From positions 24,182 through 88,181 of the forward strand of contig JAUCBJ010006708.1 in the NCBI GenBank assembly GCA_032718475.1: a stretch of 64,000 nucleotides of DNA, written 5' to 3'. Position numbers and translations under genes: made by a program. The notes beneath the pieces are model-generated. The model saw nothing but the letters and a program-made list of their open reading frames with translations, was not told the origin of the DNA and made no database searches. Positions 9,838-21,556 of this stretch are shown piece by piece (position 1 is the first letter of the stretch; each line of letters opens with the position of its first letter). This DNA is from Nemertoderma westbladi (Eukaryota; Xenacoelomorpha; Nemertodermatida; Nemertodermatidae).

Positions 9838-11585
9838 CAAGGATGTTTACGTTACGTTACATTACTGTATTACGTTACGTTACGGTTGAAAAACTGAACT
9901 TTTTACGTTACGATATTACATTGCGGAATAATTTCCAAATTACATTACGTTACTGTATTCCGAAAAAAATAATTGCGTATTACCGAAAATACCGTAACGT
10001 AATAACCGGTTCAGATTCCATAGGACCACAAAGAGATATTTAAAGTTTCATACTAATTTTGTTTGAAAATCGGAAAATTATAGTTTCAATGTTTTGAAAT
10101 TGCAAATTAACTTAACATAAAAATAACTTTAAATTGGTAGAACGGCTTGGCTTGTGTTGTAATAGGTTGTCATAATAAGACATACAGGTAGCGGTAGCCC
10201 TGTAGGTAGGTCTACCATACCGACCTACTGTTCTGTAAATCTATGATCTATACCATTACAGCATACTGCGTTGTTATAGGCTACAGCTGGTAGAGCAGAG
10301 ACTCGGTATAAATAGTTCAGTCAGTAGCCCTAGTTAGCTTAACATTAATTAAAACTTAATGTTTAATTAAAACTTATTTTAACTTTAAATTAATTATTAA
10401 TTAAAACTTCAACATAAATAACTGGAGAAGCCAGGAAGCTGGCTATAAGGATACCGTGTACAGACAAACAAAACCGGATAGTACTAGATCGTGACAACAG
10501 TCGAAAACAAGCGAAAACAAGCGAAAACAGTTGGAATTTAGAGAAAACAGTCGAAAACAGTTAGATCGTTTAAAAATAATCATCCATGCATCCAGGTGAA
10601 AATAGATATTGAAGTTAACTTGGTGTAATAATAGATTTAAAATTTAGTGGCATTTATAATGTCGCTAACTTAAGATGACGTACCCATGTACAATAACACT
10701 GCTCATATCAGCGAGTGTTGTAGTTACTGTGTCCGTACCGGTTGGGAAGAACCGTATTGAATTTATTATTATTGCAGAGATGCACTTTATTGATTGTTAT
10801 ACAGTAGTACTGTAGTAGTAGCTAGTACAGTAGGCCTAAGTTGGACTCCATGTCTGTAAGAACGATACTAGGTACGTAAAATACATAGCACATAGGCCTA
10901 TTTCATTTCCAGCAATAAATAATTGTGTTTGTTCTGATAATGGCGAAACCGCTGGAAGCGAAGATACCGGAACTTCGTACTTCCACATCTTCTTCTATCG
11001 GTGCCGGTACGGGTGCCGGTACAATTGACTCACTGAATACTCTACTCTGTAGGCTTACTGCCGCACTGGAGTAATCCATAATCAACGGGTAATCAGTGTT
11101 ATTGTACATGGGTTACGGGTAAAACGTCATCTTAAGTTAGCGACATTATAAATGCCACTAAATTTTAAATCTATTATTACACCTAGTTAACTTCAGTATC
11201 TATTTTCACCTGGATGCATGGATGATTATTTTTAAACGATCTAACTGTTTTCGTCTGTTTTCCCTACATTTCAACTGATTCCGCCTGTTTTCGATTGTTG
11301 TCACAATCTAGTACTATCCAACAAAACCTAAAAGCATTTAACTTTATATGGAATAGCTAGAACGTTCAAGTGAAAGTTTTTTGTTGAAAGATTTACTTTT
11401 TTGTCCAAAATGATTGCTTGGTAGATAAAACAAATATTACGCTATTACGTTACGGTTTATTAAATTAAAATTAAAATATACAGTAATATTACGTTACGGT
11501 ATTGAAAAAGCTATTACGTTACGGAAAAATATTGAGCTACGGTATTCCTGAAAAGATACCGTAACGTAACGTAATAACATCCTTG
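9838..11585. mobile_element. non-autonomous hAT-like DNA transposon with (TTACG)n ends, split by a nested insertion
   Basis: The exact 8-bp direct repeat CCTGGAGT lies at 9830-9837 and 11586-11593. Inside it, the left end reads caaggatgtttacgttacg and the right end, read inward on the other strand, begins caaggatgttattacgttac. Both subterminal regions are degenerate TTACG pentamers. The total is 1,748 bp, of which 853 bp are a later Mutator-like insertion with its target duplication, leaving about 895 bp originally. The 8-bp duplication and CA-starting ends fit hAT. No transposase is encoded. Confidence 0.75.
10476..11319. mobile_element. Mutator-like (MULE) non-autonomous element, long terminal inverted repeats
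   Basis: A perfect 9-bp direct repeat, AACAAAACC, flanks the element at 10467-10475 and 11320-11328. Inverted arms of about 225 bp span 10476-10700 and 11094-11319, beginning ggatagtactagat on each side; the right arm has a short extra stretch. Long terminal inverted repeats plus a 9-bp duplication are the hallmark of Mutator-like elements. The middle, about 390 bp, has no transposase. It sits inside the hAT-like element at 9838-11585, so it is the younger insertion. Confidence 0.75.
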
Positions 11586-11593
11586 CCTGGAGT

Positions 11594-12180
11594 CTTTAAT
11601 CATATTCTTTAGAATCATTAGCTAAATAATTTATTTGAGGTGTTGACCTTATAAATTAATATTTCAGTATCAATACTATCGGCATAAGGTAAGTTTTAAT
11701 AATTTTTACATATTTGGTTGCCTCCACACGTAAAAATATAATACTTTTAAAACACAAATTTCCTGTTAATACCTCTGCCTTTCATTAATCCTCTGTGCTC
11801 CTTTGGTTTGGGGTGCGTGGTGCAGATTAAGAGATTTATTCTTATTGGCAGTTTGATTAAATTTCTTATTTATTTATTTAAATTTCTTAAGTACCGATTT
11901 TGGGATAGAATTGCTCAATTTGAATCTGTATCTGATAACTTAGCCTCGTGCTGCGCGAAGGCCCCACGAACGTGTAATAATCCGTATTTAAAATGTTTAG
12001 AGCTAATCTGTTTAATGTTGTGTTTGTATAGGTGTTGTTGGTTGGTTAAGGAGCCTTTATTGTTTCTCGGCGTGTTAATTTGCATAAAATATTTTCCTGG
12101 AATAATGCGACAGTATTTGCAAATTAAATAAAGTCTCATAAATATAAAATTAAGTAGCTAACTTAGGGGTCATCCATAAA
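11594..12180. other. noncoding stretch, no supported gene
   Basis: AT-rich DNA. A 107-codon + ORF at 11808-12131 is Leu/Cys-rich without a domain and overlaps an equally long minus ORF. Nothing supports expression. Confidence 0.4.
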
Positions 12181-12272
12181 AGACGTCCGAGCTAGAGGGG
12201 GGGGGGTCGGCCGAATTCGGACATTTACGGACAGGGGGGGGGGGGGGGGGGTGTAGCAAAATTCGGACGTCT
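12181..12272. repeat. palindromic segment containing two poly-G tracts
   Basis: Perfect 10-bp inverted arms, agacgtccga at 12181-12190 and tcggacgtct at 12263-12272, enclose a G10 run (12197-12206), the palindrome ccgaattcgg, and a G18 run (12234-12251). It is preceded by ggggtcatccataaa, a sequence of the kind seen at DNA-transposon ends, but no opposite end was found. Confidence 0.5.
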
Positions 12273-12724
12273 GTTTTTAAATTTTTTATTGTCAACTTTG
12301 CAGCCCATATGGCCAAATGTAGTCTAAACTTAACTTTGGGATGGGCACCTAGGCCCCGCATATTTAAAGTGAAAGTAAACGTTTGGCTAGGTATCACAGA
12401 CGATGCTATTAAGGTCAGATTTAGATGTCTATCAAACACACTAACTCCCCGGGGCACTGGTTAAGAATAGCCGGAGGTTAATTTTCGCGAGAGTTATCTC
12501 GTCTCATCTCGTACTACGTTCTCATCACCAATTTGGGAGGAATCATTCCTAGCTGACTCGTAAACTACAGTATTTTATATAGTTTTCTATATATATTAGT
12601 ACTGTTAATATTAGTAGTCGCCCCCCTAGCTGTACAATGTACAGCAATAATTCGTGTATTTGTTTTCTGAAACTTTGCCCGCGGGCAATGATCCTCCATG
12701 AGCAAACATCGCCCACTAAATAAT

Positions 12725-12850
12725 TATTTTTTGGTTAGAAAAAGCCCTCTCTGTAACCTGCTACTTTCCTTCAATTGGTAACAACATCGTTTATTGTTTT
12801 GGTTAGAAAAAGCCGACTCTGTAACCTGTTCCTTTCCCTCAATTGGTAAC
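12725..12850 (-). repeat. two units of the 68-bp repeat family, reverse orientation
   Basis: Two adjacent copies carry ttggttagaaaaagcc, ctgtaacctg and caattggtaac. They are the reverse complement of the array at 17648-18562, so the family lies in opposite orientations on either side of the 48-bp satellite. They also match the terminal repeat of the Mutator-like element at 58513-58894. Confidence 0.75.
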
Positions 12851-12875
12851 TGAAATGGTAACTAACACAAATATT

Positions 12876-12985
12876 ATGGGCGAAGGTTGCTGGCGGGCGA
12901 AGATTCCCTTGCGGGCGAAGTTTTCACCGAGCGAAGTTTTCACCGGGCGAAGTTTGGATGCGGGCGAAGGTTGCACCATTCCTTG
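12876..12985. repeat. short GC-rich direct repeats (gcgggcgaag)
   Basis: About seven imperfect copies of gggcgaag, most preceded by gc and spaced about 13-19 bp, lie just upstream of the 48-bp satellite. Composition is much more GC-rich than the surroundings. No function is evident. Confidence 0.6.
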
Positions 12986-13070
12986 GCCAGCATCCCACCT
13001 CGGCACTAACAAACCTAAGTCAACGACAGACCGGAGAGACCCAGGCTACATCCCCCTAGTGGCCTATCAA

Positions 13071-16000
13071 GTACAACTAACAGCACTGCGACAAGTAGAA
13101 CTAACAACACTGCAGCATGTGTGAATAACAGCACTACGGCATGTAGAACTAACAACACTGCAGCATGTGTGAATAACAGCACTACGGCATGTAGAGCTAA
13201 CAACACCTCAGTATGTGTGAATAACACCACTACGGCATGTAGAACTAACAACACTGCAGCATGTGTGAATAACAGCACTACGGCATGTAGAACTAACAAC
13301 ACTGCAGTATGTGTGAATAACAGCACTATGGCATGTAGAACTAACAACACTGCAGCATGTGTGAATAACAGCACTACGGCATGTAGAACTAACAACACTG
13401 CAGCATGTGTGAATAACAGCACTATGGCATGTATAACTAACAACACTGCAGCATGTGTGAATAACAGCACTATGGCATGTAGAACTAACAACACTGCAGC
13501 ATGTGTTAATAACAGCACTACGGCATGTAGAACTAACAACACTGCAGCATGTGTGAATAACAGCACTACGGCATTTAGAACTAACAACACTGCTGCATGT
13601 GTAAATAACAGCACTGCGGCATGTAGAACTAACAACACTGCAGCATGTGTGAATAACAGCACTACGGCATGTAGAACTAACAACACTACAGCATGTGTGA
13701 ATAACAGCACTACGGCATGTAGAACTAACAACACTGCAGCATGTGTGAATAACAGCACTACGGCATTTAGAACTATCAACACTGCAGCATGTGTGAATAA
13801 CAGCACTGCGGCATGTAGAACTAACAACACTGCAGCATGTGTGAATAACAGCACTACGGCATGTATAACTAACAACACTGCAGCATGTGTGAATAACAGC
13901 ACTGCGGCATGTAGAACTAACAACACTGCAGCATGTGTGAATAACAGCACTACGGCATTTAGAACTAACAACACTGCAGCATGTGTGAATAACAGCACTG
14001 CGGCATGTAGAACTAACAACACTGCAGCATGTGTGAATAACAGCACTACGGCATTTAGAACTAACAACACTGCAGCATGTGTGAATAACAGCACTACGGC
14101 ATGTAGAACTAACAACACTGCAGCATGTGTGAATAACAGCACTACGGCATGTAGAACTAACAACACTGCAGCATGTGTGAATAACAGCACTACGGCATGT
14201 AGAACTAACAACACTGCAGCATGTGTGAATAACAGCACTACGGCATTTAGAACTAACAACACTGCAGCATGTGTGAATAACAGCACTGCGGCATGTAGAA
14301 CTAACAACACTGCAGCATGTGTGAATAACAGCACTACGGCATGTAGAACTAACAAAACTGCAGCATGTGTGAATAACAGCACTACGGCATGTAGAACTAA
14401 CAACACTGCAGCATGTGTGAATAACAGCACTACGGCATGTAGAACTAACAACACTGCAGCATGTGTGAATAACAGCACTACGGCATTTAGAACTAACAAC
14501 ACTGCAGCATGTGTGAATAACAGCACTGCGGCATGTAGAACTAACAACACTGCAGCATGTGTGAATAACAGCACTACGGCATTTAGAACTAACAACACTG
14601 CAGCATGTGTGAATAACAGCACTACGGCATGTAGAACTAACAACACTGCAGCATGTGTGAATAACAGCACTACGGCATGTAGAACTAACAACACTGCAGC
14701 ATGTGTGAATAACAGCACTACGGCATGTAGAACTAACAACACTGCAGCATGTGTGAATAACAGCACTACGGCATTTAGAACTAACAACACTGCAGCATGT
14801 GTGAATAACAGCACTGCGGCATGTAGAACTAACAACACTGCAGCATGTGTGAATAACAGCACTACGGCATGTAGAACTAACAAAACTGCAGCATGTGTGA
14901 ATAACAGCACTACGGCATGTAGAACTAACAACACTGCAGCATGTGTGAATAACAGCACTACGGTATGTAGAACTAACAACACTGTAGCATGTGTGAATAA
15001 CAGCACTACGGCATTTAGAACTAACAACACTGCAGCATGTGTGAATAACAGCACTGCGGCATGTAGAACTAACAACACTGCAGCATGTGTGAATAACAGC
15101 ACTACGGCATGTAGAACTAACAACACTGCAGCATGTGTGAATAACAGCACTACGGCATGTAGAACTAACAACACTGCAGCATGTGTGAATAACAGCACTA
15201 CGGCATTTAGAACTAACAACACTGCAGCATGTGTGAATAACAGCACTGCGGCATGTAGAACTAACAACACTGCAGCATGTGTGAATAACAGCACTACGGC
15301 ATGTAGAACTAACAAAACTGCAGCATGTGTGAATAACAGCACTACGGCATGTAGAACTAACAACACTGCAGCATGTGTGAATAACAGCACTGCCGCATGT
15401 AGAACTAACAACACTGCAGCATGTGTGAATAACAGCACTACGGCATGTAGAACTAACAACACTGCAGCATGTGTGATTAACAGCACTACGGCATGTAGAA
15501 CTAACAACACTGCAGCATGTGTGAATAACAGCACTACGGCATGTAGAACTAACAACACTGCAGCATGTGTGAATAACAGCACTACGGTATGTAGAACTAA
15601 CAACACTGTAGCATGTGTGAATAACAGCACTACGGCATTTAGAACTAACAACACTGCAGTATGTGTGAATAACAGCACTACGGCATGTAGAACTAACAAC
15701 ACTGCAGCATGTGTGAATAACAGCACTACGGTATGTAGAACTAACAACACTGCAGCATGTGTGAATAACAGCACTACGGCATGTAGAACTAACAACACTG
15801 CAGCATGTGTGAATAACAGCACTGCGGCATGTAGAACTAACAACACTGCAGCATGTGTGAATCACAGCACTGCGGCATGTAGAACTAACAACACTGCAGC
15901 ATGTGTGAATAACAGCACTACGGCATGTAGAACTAACAACACTGCAGCATGTGTGAATAACAGCACTACGGCATGTAGAACTAACAACACTGCAGCATGT

Positions 16001-16145
16001 GTGAATAACAGCACTACGGCATGTAGGACTAACAACACTGCAGCATGTGTGAATAACAGCACTACGGCATGTAGAACTAACAACACTGCAGCTTGTGTGA
16101 ATAACAGCACTACGGCATGTAGAACTAACAGCCCTACGGCATTTT
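13071..16145. repeat. 48-bp satellite array, about 64 units
   Basis: The unit is two related 24-bp halves: aacaacactgcagcatgtg plus tgaat, and aacagcactacggcatgta plus gaact. Units differ by a few point changes. Marker variants atttaga (14053 and 14581; 14245 and 14773; 14485 and 15013) and aacaaaactg (14353 and 14881) recur exactly 528 bp apart, so blocks of 11 units were duplicated. Because 48 is a multiple of three and the unit lacks stops, 900-1,000-codon ORFs exist on both strands (13121-16159 +, 13208-16246 -). They are repeat artefacts with no start context, signal peptide or domain. Confidence 0.95.
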
Positions 16146-17647
16146 CTATTATCAGATAGTCGGGGAACTTTCGACGCAAGAAAAATTGTATCCTCTCTAG
16201 GGGAAAATCGACGCAATAATGGTCGGCTATATGAATCCAATAACAATGCGTCTACCCTAATTACTGTCCCTCATTATCATGTACAGCATTTGATTGGTTA
16301 ATTGGTATAACTACGTACTATATAGTTGGCCAGTTATTACTATTTACTATTAATTATATATTTAATGTCTATTTAAATTATTTTGAATCTGTTAACTAGT
16401 ATATATGAATAATAAAGTGGGTACAAATATTATTATGACTATTACTCCGTTGGCAAAGACATACCAGTTCATTTCATTTTATATGAAAGCCGACCAGCCG
16501 ACCACAGTTGACTTATGGAGGATCGCTAGAAGTCGGCTAGTTTACACATAAGGTATTTAGGTTAGGCCAAGTTCCAACCACTCTTGGGTCATGTATAAAG
16601 AGTAAGTCGCAAGTGGTCGGCTTACATATATATCATCATAGACTACATAAAGTTTTGGTCTAACATTTACACTCATTTTTAACGGAATAATTTGTTTGCG
16701 GTAAAGGTAAATGATACGTACCGCCGTGTCTATTGGTTTGGTTACTTCCGAAACAGATCATTACAGAAATGGATTACAAAAATAGGTTTATCTTACCAAA
16801 TTCAATGCAATTTCTTCATTCCATGCTGACTCCTATTCGCCGATATTAAATAAATAAAATAATTCTCGTACATATATTAAAAAAAATATGTAAAAAATTT
16901 AAAACAATTCATTACAAACTAACTGCCTCCACTCTGCGTCCAAACCCACACCAGAAGGATATTGTTTTACTATCGAAATATCTATGAATATCTCGTGAAC
17001 ATAAATATCACAAAAACTAAAATATGGCTCACATTATAATATATAACAAAAGTATAACTTACAATGGGTTGATTTACAATTATTAAGTTCTGGAACTGAA
17101 GGTTATTGGATGGAACGAGAAGGAACGTTGGTAACTGGGGAGGTTCGTCTATAATTATTCACTTCGAATTTGATCTTCTGTATCGTTGATCAACCTAAAA
17201 TAATAATATTACAAGCCGATAGTAATTATGGTTTAGTAATAATGACAGTAGGTATCTATGTATGTAAAGATTGATGTTCTGTGTTGGTATCTACGTACAT
17301 ACTGATGGTAAAGGCAGTGATTTTTTATGTCCTTTTATTTGACTTTTTTTGTCATTTTTTTTTTCGAATTATGCATAATGACTTTTGTTGTCCTTTTAAT
17401 GACTTTTATTGTCCTTTTAATGACTTTTTATGTATGTATTTCTTCAAACTGTCAGACTGCTGATTTCTGGACTGTCAGACAGTTGATTTCACTATGCCTG
17501 TGCCAAAACATTCCATGATTCCATGATTTATAGACTATGAGATAGATTTCCATATGCGCCTGTGGTAAAAAGACTCTATATTTAATAGTTTGTGGTTGTT
17601 GTCGATAATCGATTACCACATGACGTAGCAAAACACTCATTTTATAG
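16146..17647. other. noncoding stretch, no supported gene
   Basis: AT-rich DNA without a credible ORF. A short tandem run of tgacttttattgtcctttta (21-bp period, about three copies) lies at 17378-17430. No transposon ends were found. Confidence 0.5.
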
Positions 17648-18562
17648 CCAAAAACAATTACCAATTGATGGAAAGGAGCAGGTTAAGGCCGAGTTTTCTA
17701 ACCAAAACAATAAACAGTCACTTTACCAAATCAGGGAAAGGAGCAGGTTACAGAGACGGGATTTTCTAACCAAAACAATAAACGATCACTTAACTAATTG
17801 AGGGAAAGGATCAGGTTACAGAGGCGGGATTTTCTAACCAAAACAATAAATGATCACTTAACTTATTGAGGGAAAGGAGCAGGTTACAGAGGCGGGATTT
17901 TCTAACCAAATCAATAAACGATCATTTAACTAATTGAGGGAAAGGGACAGGTTACAGAGGCGGAATTTTCTAACCAAAACAACAGACGATCACTTAACTA
18001 ATTGAGGGAAAGGAGCAGGTTACAGAGGTGGGATTTTCTAACCAAAACAATAAACGATCATTTAACTAATTGAGGGAAAGGGGCAGGTTACAGAGGCGGG
18101 CCTTTCTAACCAAAACAATAAACGGTCACTTTACCAATTCAGGGAAAGGAGCAGGTTACAGAGGCGGGATTTTTCTAACCAAAACAATAAACGATCATTT
18201 AACTAATTGAGGGAAAGGGGCAGGTTACAGAGGTGGGATTTTCTAACCAAAACAATAAACGATCATTTAACTAATTGAGGGAAAGGAGCAGGTTACAGAG
18301 ACGGGATTTTCTATCCAAAACAATAAACGATAACATTACCAATTGAGAGAAAGGAGCAGGTTACAGAGGCGGGATTTTCTAACCAAAACAATAAACGATA
18401 ACATTACCAATTGAGGGAAAGGAGCAGGTTACAGAGGCGGGATTTTCTAACCAAAACAATAAACGATCACTTAACTAATTGAGGGAAAGGAGCAGGTTAA
18501 GGCCGGATTTTCTAACCAAAACAATAAACAGTCACTTTACCAAATCAGGGAAAGGAGCAGGT
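17648..18562 (+). repeat. 68-bp satellite array, about 13 units
   Basis: The unit contains ttttctaaccaaaacaataa, then acgatca, taattgagggaaagg and agcaggttacagaggcggga. Spacing of ttttctaacc at 17762 and 17830 gives the 68-bp period. The first and last units (about 17690-17750 and 18505-18562) share a variant (aaacagtcactttaccaaat) more alike than their neighbours. The core matches the terminal repeat of the Mutator-like element at 58513-58894, so the satellite probably grew from such an element. Confidence 0.9.
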
Positions 18563-20245
18563 TATCCGTAACACTACTCAGACAGTAGTCATGATCCATT
18601 ATTGATTATAAAACTAATACAGTAATAGGCCTAAATTATGTGAAAGGTATATCCACATTTTCCAGAATCCTGCAATCCAGTTTGGCCTATCAATTATTTA
18701 AAATTTATTAGCACAACCGGTAGGCCTACCATTACCTTATTTAAATGGTAGGCTACACAGTAGGCCTATAGCAGTACCGGTGCCGGTACCGGTACTAAAA
18801 TACAGAAATACCTGCTTTATACCTACATCTGTACATACATAATACAGCAAAATAGTGCTATATATACTAATACCGGCACTGATAGCCTGAGAGAACAGCA
18901 GTAGAGAAACCGGTAGCATGGAACCTAACATTAGACTTTTGGAGGACATAAAAAATAAAAAATAAAGGACAAAAAAAGGATTTAAACGGACAATAAAAAT
19001 TATTGCGGATGGTAAATCTCCGTATGTACTTTATGTACGTACATAGAGACAGCTGGTTGGTCTAATTATGTACGAACAGACAGATAATTGGTCTAGTTAT
19101 TTATACTGTATAACCTGATTAAGTGTACGGTCACACTGTGACTGGAATGTTGTTGTATGTTTATGAAGCAACATTAATAATGTTGGTGAAAGATTTAATA
19201 TAAGATGTTCAGGAGAAAATATATTACTAAAAATGTATCTATTTCTACAAAAATAATTCTGCACCTTTGCTACTTTATATGTATAACATAAGGCAACGCA
19301 ATTAGATTACAAACTTACATTTATTTGTAGATAAATTTTGTCTTTCGTCAGGATCTTTGGAGCTGAATAAATTGTAGCGATTCTGCGACACTGTGATTAA
19401 GTACTCGTAAGGTATACTGACTGACACACAGCCGTTTATCAGCCTTTTTTATGGTTAGGTAACAACTGAACTTTACTTCTACAAATATGGGTGTTACTAT
19501 TTAGTTCACTAATTAATGGGCTGTGTGTTCCAAGGGAGATATTATCTATCGCAAATATCTCTGTAATGTAATGTTTGTCATCTTTATACAAGAAGGGGGT
19601 GTGTGTACGTAGAAATCGATTATAATTAATTGAAATCCGTGACTATGTTCCTTGAATATGACTCAGGTCATGGGAACCAATAATCTTAACGGAAGTTTCC
19701 CCTACTGTAAGATAACCAAGGATATAACACCCAGGATATATATTCATCGCCTGTCTCCAACACTCATGGTATTTGACAATAAATCTCAGCATAAGTCATG
19801 TGATGATGTTTAGTGCTGTTCTTAATAGTCTTTTATGTGGATTTCAATTTGATAGAGAATCAATGGGTGTGGTGAGTTACTGTAACTTTGGCGCTCGTCT
19901 AGGAAATACTACTACTGCTATCGGAGTGCTGCATTGCAGCAGCATAGTTTTATTACATATATATTAAATATAATTAAGTATAATACTACTTTGATCACCT
20001 GACAAAGATCGAACCCGGAGAACGGACAGAGACCCGGACAGAACCACGGGGGCGGACAATTACCCACAGTTGGCTTATGGGGCAGACAGAGACCCGAACC
20101 GAACCCAGGGGGGGGGGGGGGGGGGGCACAGCCACACAGTGGATTCTAGACAATGTACAGTAACACATAAAGATGAAAGTTCACTTACTCAAAAATGGTA
20201 CGCTATGGTGATGGAAGCGTTGCTGGGCGACCTAAATAGTTAAGA
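18563..20245. other. noncoding stretch with a few simple repeats
   Basis: No supported gene. Noticeable items are a palindromic ggtgccggtaccggtac tract near 18779-18796 and a run of gacagagacccg-type repeats at about 20027-20107. Confidence 0.45.
20108..20126. repeat. poly-G tract, 19 bases
   Basis: An uninterrupted run of 19 G follows gaaccca. It is one of several 18-22-base G or C tracts in this window. Confidence 0.9.
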
Positions 20246-20580
20246 GATTATTGGGAGGTGGTGAACTCAATAGGGCCAGGATATGGGTATTTCCCATATC
20301 ATATGAAATCTACTTTATCGTAAAGGAAGAGCACAGAGCTCAGGCAGAGGCGATTATAGCAGGAACCGGCATCCAACTTCCCTATGGACACCGGGTACTT
20401 GGATCTGTAATAGGATCTCAGCCAGCCTGTCAGAAATTCATATCACAGCGAGTCGGCCAACTACAAAAGGAGTTACCTTGTTTCAATGATTTCGCAGGTT
20501 CAGCCCCACACCCCGTTTACAGCTGCCTAATGTATGCAGCCAAAGTTTACTTATCTCTCTCGTACAACCCCAGATTTCGT
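20246..20580 (+). pseudogene. reverse transcriptase remnant (retroelement), frameshifted
   Basis: One frame from 20246 reads DYWEVVNSIGPGYGYFP. The neighbouring frame then continues with IVKEEH, GTGIQLPYGHRVLGSVIGS and a PHPVYS segment up to about 20580. This GPxYGYFP ... xxIVKEEH ... GTGIQ ... LGxxIGS order is familiar from reverse transcriptases of invertebrate retroelements. The frame change at about 20295 and truncation at both sides mark it as a dead fragment. The exact clade is not certain from memory. Confidence 0.6.
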
Positions 20581-20719
20581 GGAAAACTTGTTCCATTTGT
20601 GCGTTTGATTTTGATTTATTATAGCATTGTTATTATTATTTGAAATAATATTATTTATTTTGTTCATATATTATATTAAACATTTACAATCTCTTTAGTA
20701 TAAATTCCTTTCAATAATT

Positions 20720-21556
20720 ATGAAACACTTATTGATTCTTACATCACTTGTGGCAGTTGGCTACGGTTTGAGTTGCCACAGTGCCGGGCCAGATGGAAAA
20801 ATGAGTAGAGATGGTTGCGTACGATGTGTTGTAAGTCTTCAGCAATAAATATTAGACTATCTGTACAAGTGTAATAGTTTGGAAGGGGACAGACATGATG
20901 GATTAGGTTTAATGGGTCGAACCACTAACTACAACTACTATAGTCGGCCTACAGCATTGAAACTGCACATTGAGATGCTATGCCGGTTTGACAAAAACAT
21001 TTTGTCACATTTTGTAGAAGTAGGGGTCCATGGTTCCAATGTTGGAGACTTTCAGACAAGTTGGTCCATGGTCCTCGGGTCCATGTTCTGCGGATGGAGG
21101 CTGTCAGACTGGGCGGGGTCCATGGTTCCGGGGATGGAGGCTGTCAGACAAGGTGGGGTCCATGGTTCTGGGATGGCGGCATTCAGAGAAGTTAGGGTCC
21201 ATGGTTCCGTTCATGGAGGTTTCCATACAAATTTCTCCCCTGGCACGCCCTGATGACCCCCCCCCCCCCCCCCCCCATTGAATTAATAAATTAAATTATA
21301 ATTTCTTGTATTCGAATGTATTGCTCTGTTGTGTTATTGTACGACAATGTTATTATTTCAGACTATGACCATAGTCCACCATGGCGGAATCCCTCCAACC
21401 ACAATGCCAATGTGTTTACCTAAAGACGCCCCTCTATCTGACACCGAATGCAACACAATAGAGACCTACATTTGTGCTGGACAAAGAGGCGACCCTAGTG
21501 CACCTCCAGACACTTCTTGTAGTGTCACTTGCTGTGATGAAGACCTTTGCAACTAA
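20720..21556 (+). CDS. secreted Ly6/uPAR-like (three-finger) protein, two exons
   Basis: Join 20720-20830 and 21362-21556. Exon 1 starts at an ATG and encodes a signal peptide (MKHLLILTSLVAVGYG) followed by LSC. It ends at a strong donor (GTAAGT from 20831). Exon 2 follows tattatttcag, begins in the same phase (0), and ends with TAA. The product is about 102 residues with 10 cysteines and finishes in CCDEDLCN, matching the CCxxDxCN signature of the Ly6/uPAR fold. Such proteins are secreted or GPI-anchored and typically bind receptors or other surface proteins. There is no hydrophobic C-terminal tail after the final CN, so this one is probably secreted. AATAAA at 21708 can serve as the poly(A) signal. 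A TATA-like stretch near 20665-20680 may be the promoter, although ctctttag at 20690-20697 could instead be the acceptor of a 5'-UTR intron. The partner is unknown; the family includes both endogenous ligands and venom components, and nothing here separates these. Confidence 0.75.
20831..21361 (+). other. intron of the Ly6/uPAR-like gene
   Basis: The 531-bp intron starts GTAAGT and ends TTTCAG. Most of its 3' half is a decayed minisatellite and a poly-C run, described separately. Confidence 0.7.
21010..21276. repeat. intronic minisatellite (ggggtccatggttc) followed by a C20 tract
   Basis: About five imperfect units of roughly 40-55 bp contain ggggtccatggttccgggga and ggaggctgtcagac, between about 21026 and 21225. 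A run of 20 C at 21257-21276 follows. Both lie within the intron of the Ly6-like gene. Confidence 0.75.

Noticed and set aside
11808-12131. 107-codon ORF with a hydrophobic N-terminal part
   Set aside because: An overlapping minus ORF of similar length, no domain and no transcript signals.
13121-16159. 1,012-codon Asn/Thr/Cys repeat ORF, with equally long ORFs on the opposite strand
   Set aside because: A 48-bp stop-free unit produces ORFs in several frames on both strands at once, and no signal peptide or flanking exon is visible.
21329-21556. Single-exon gene starting at the ATG before 21361
   Set aside because: That start lies in intron-like sequence upstream of a good acceptor (tattatttcag) and would lack the signal peptide and the first three cysteines of the Ly6 fold.
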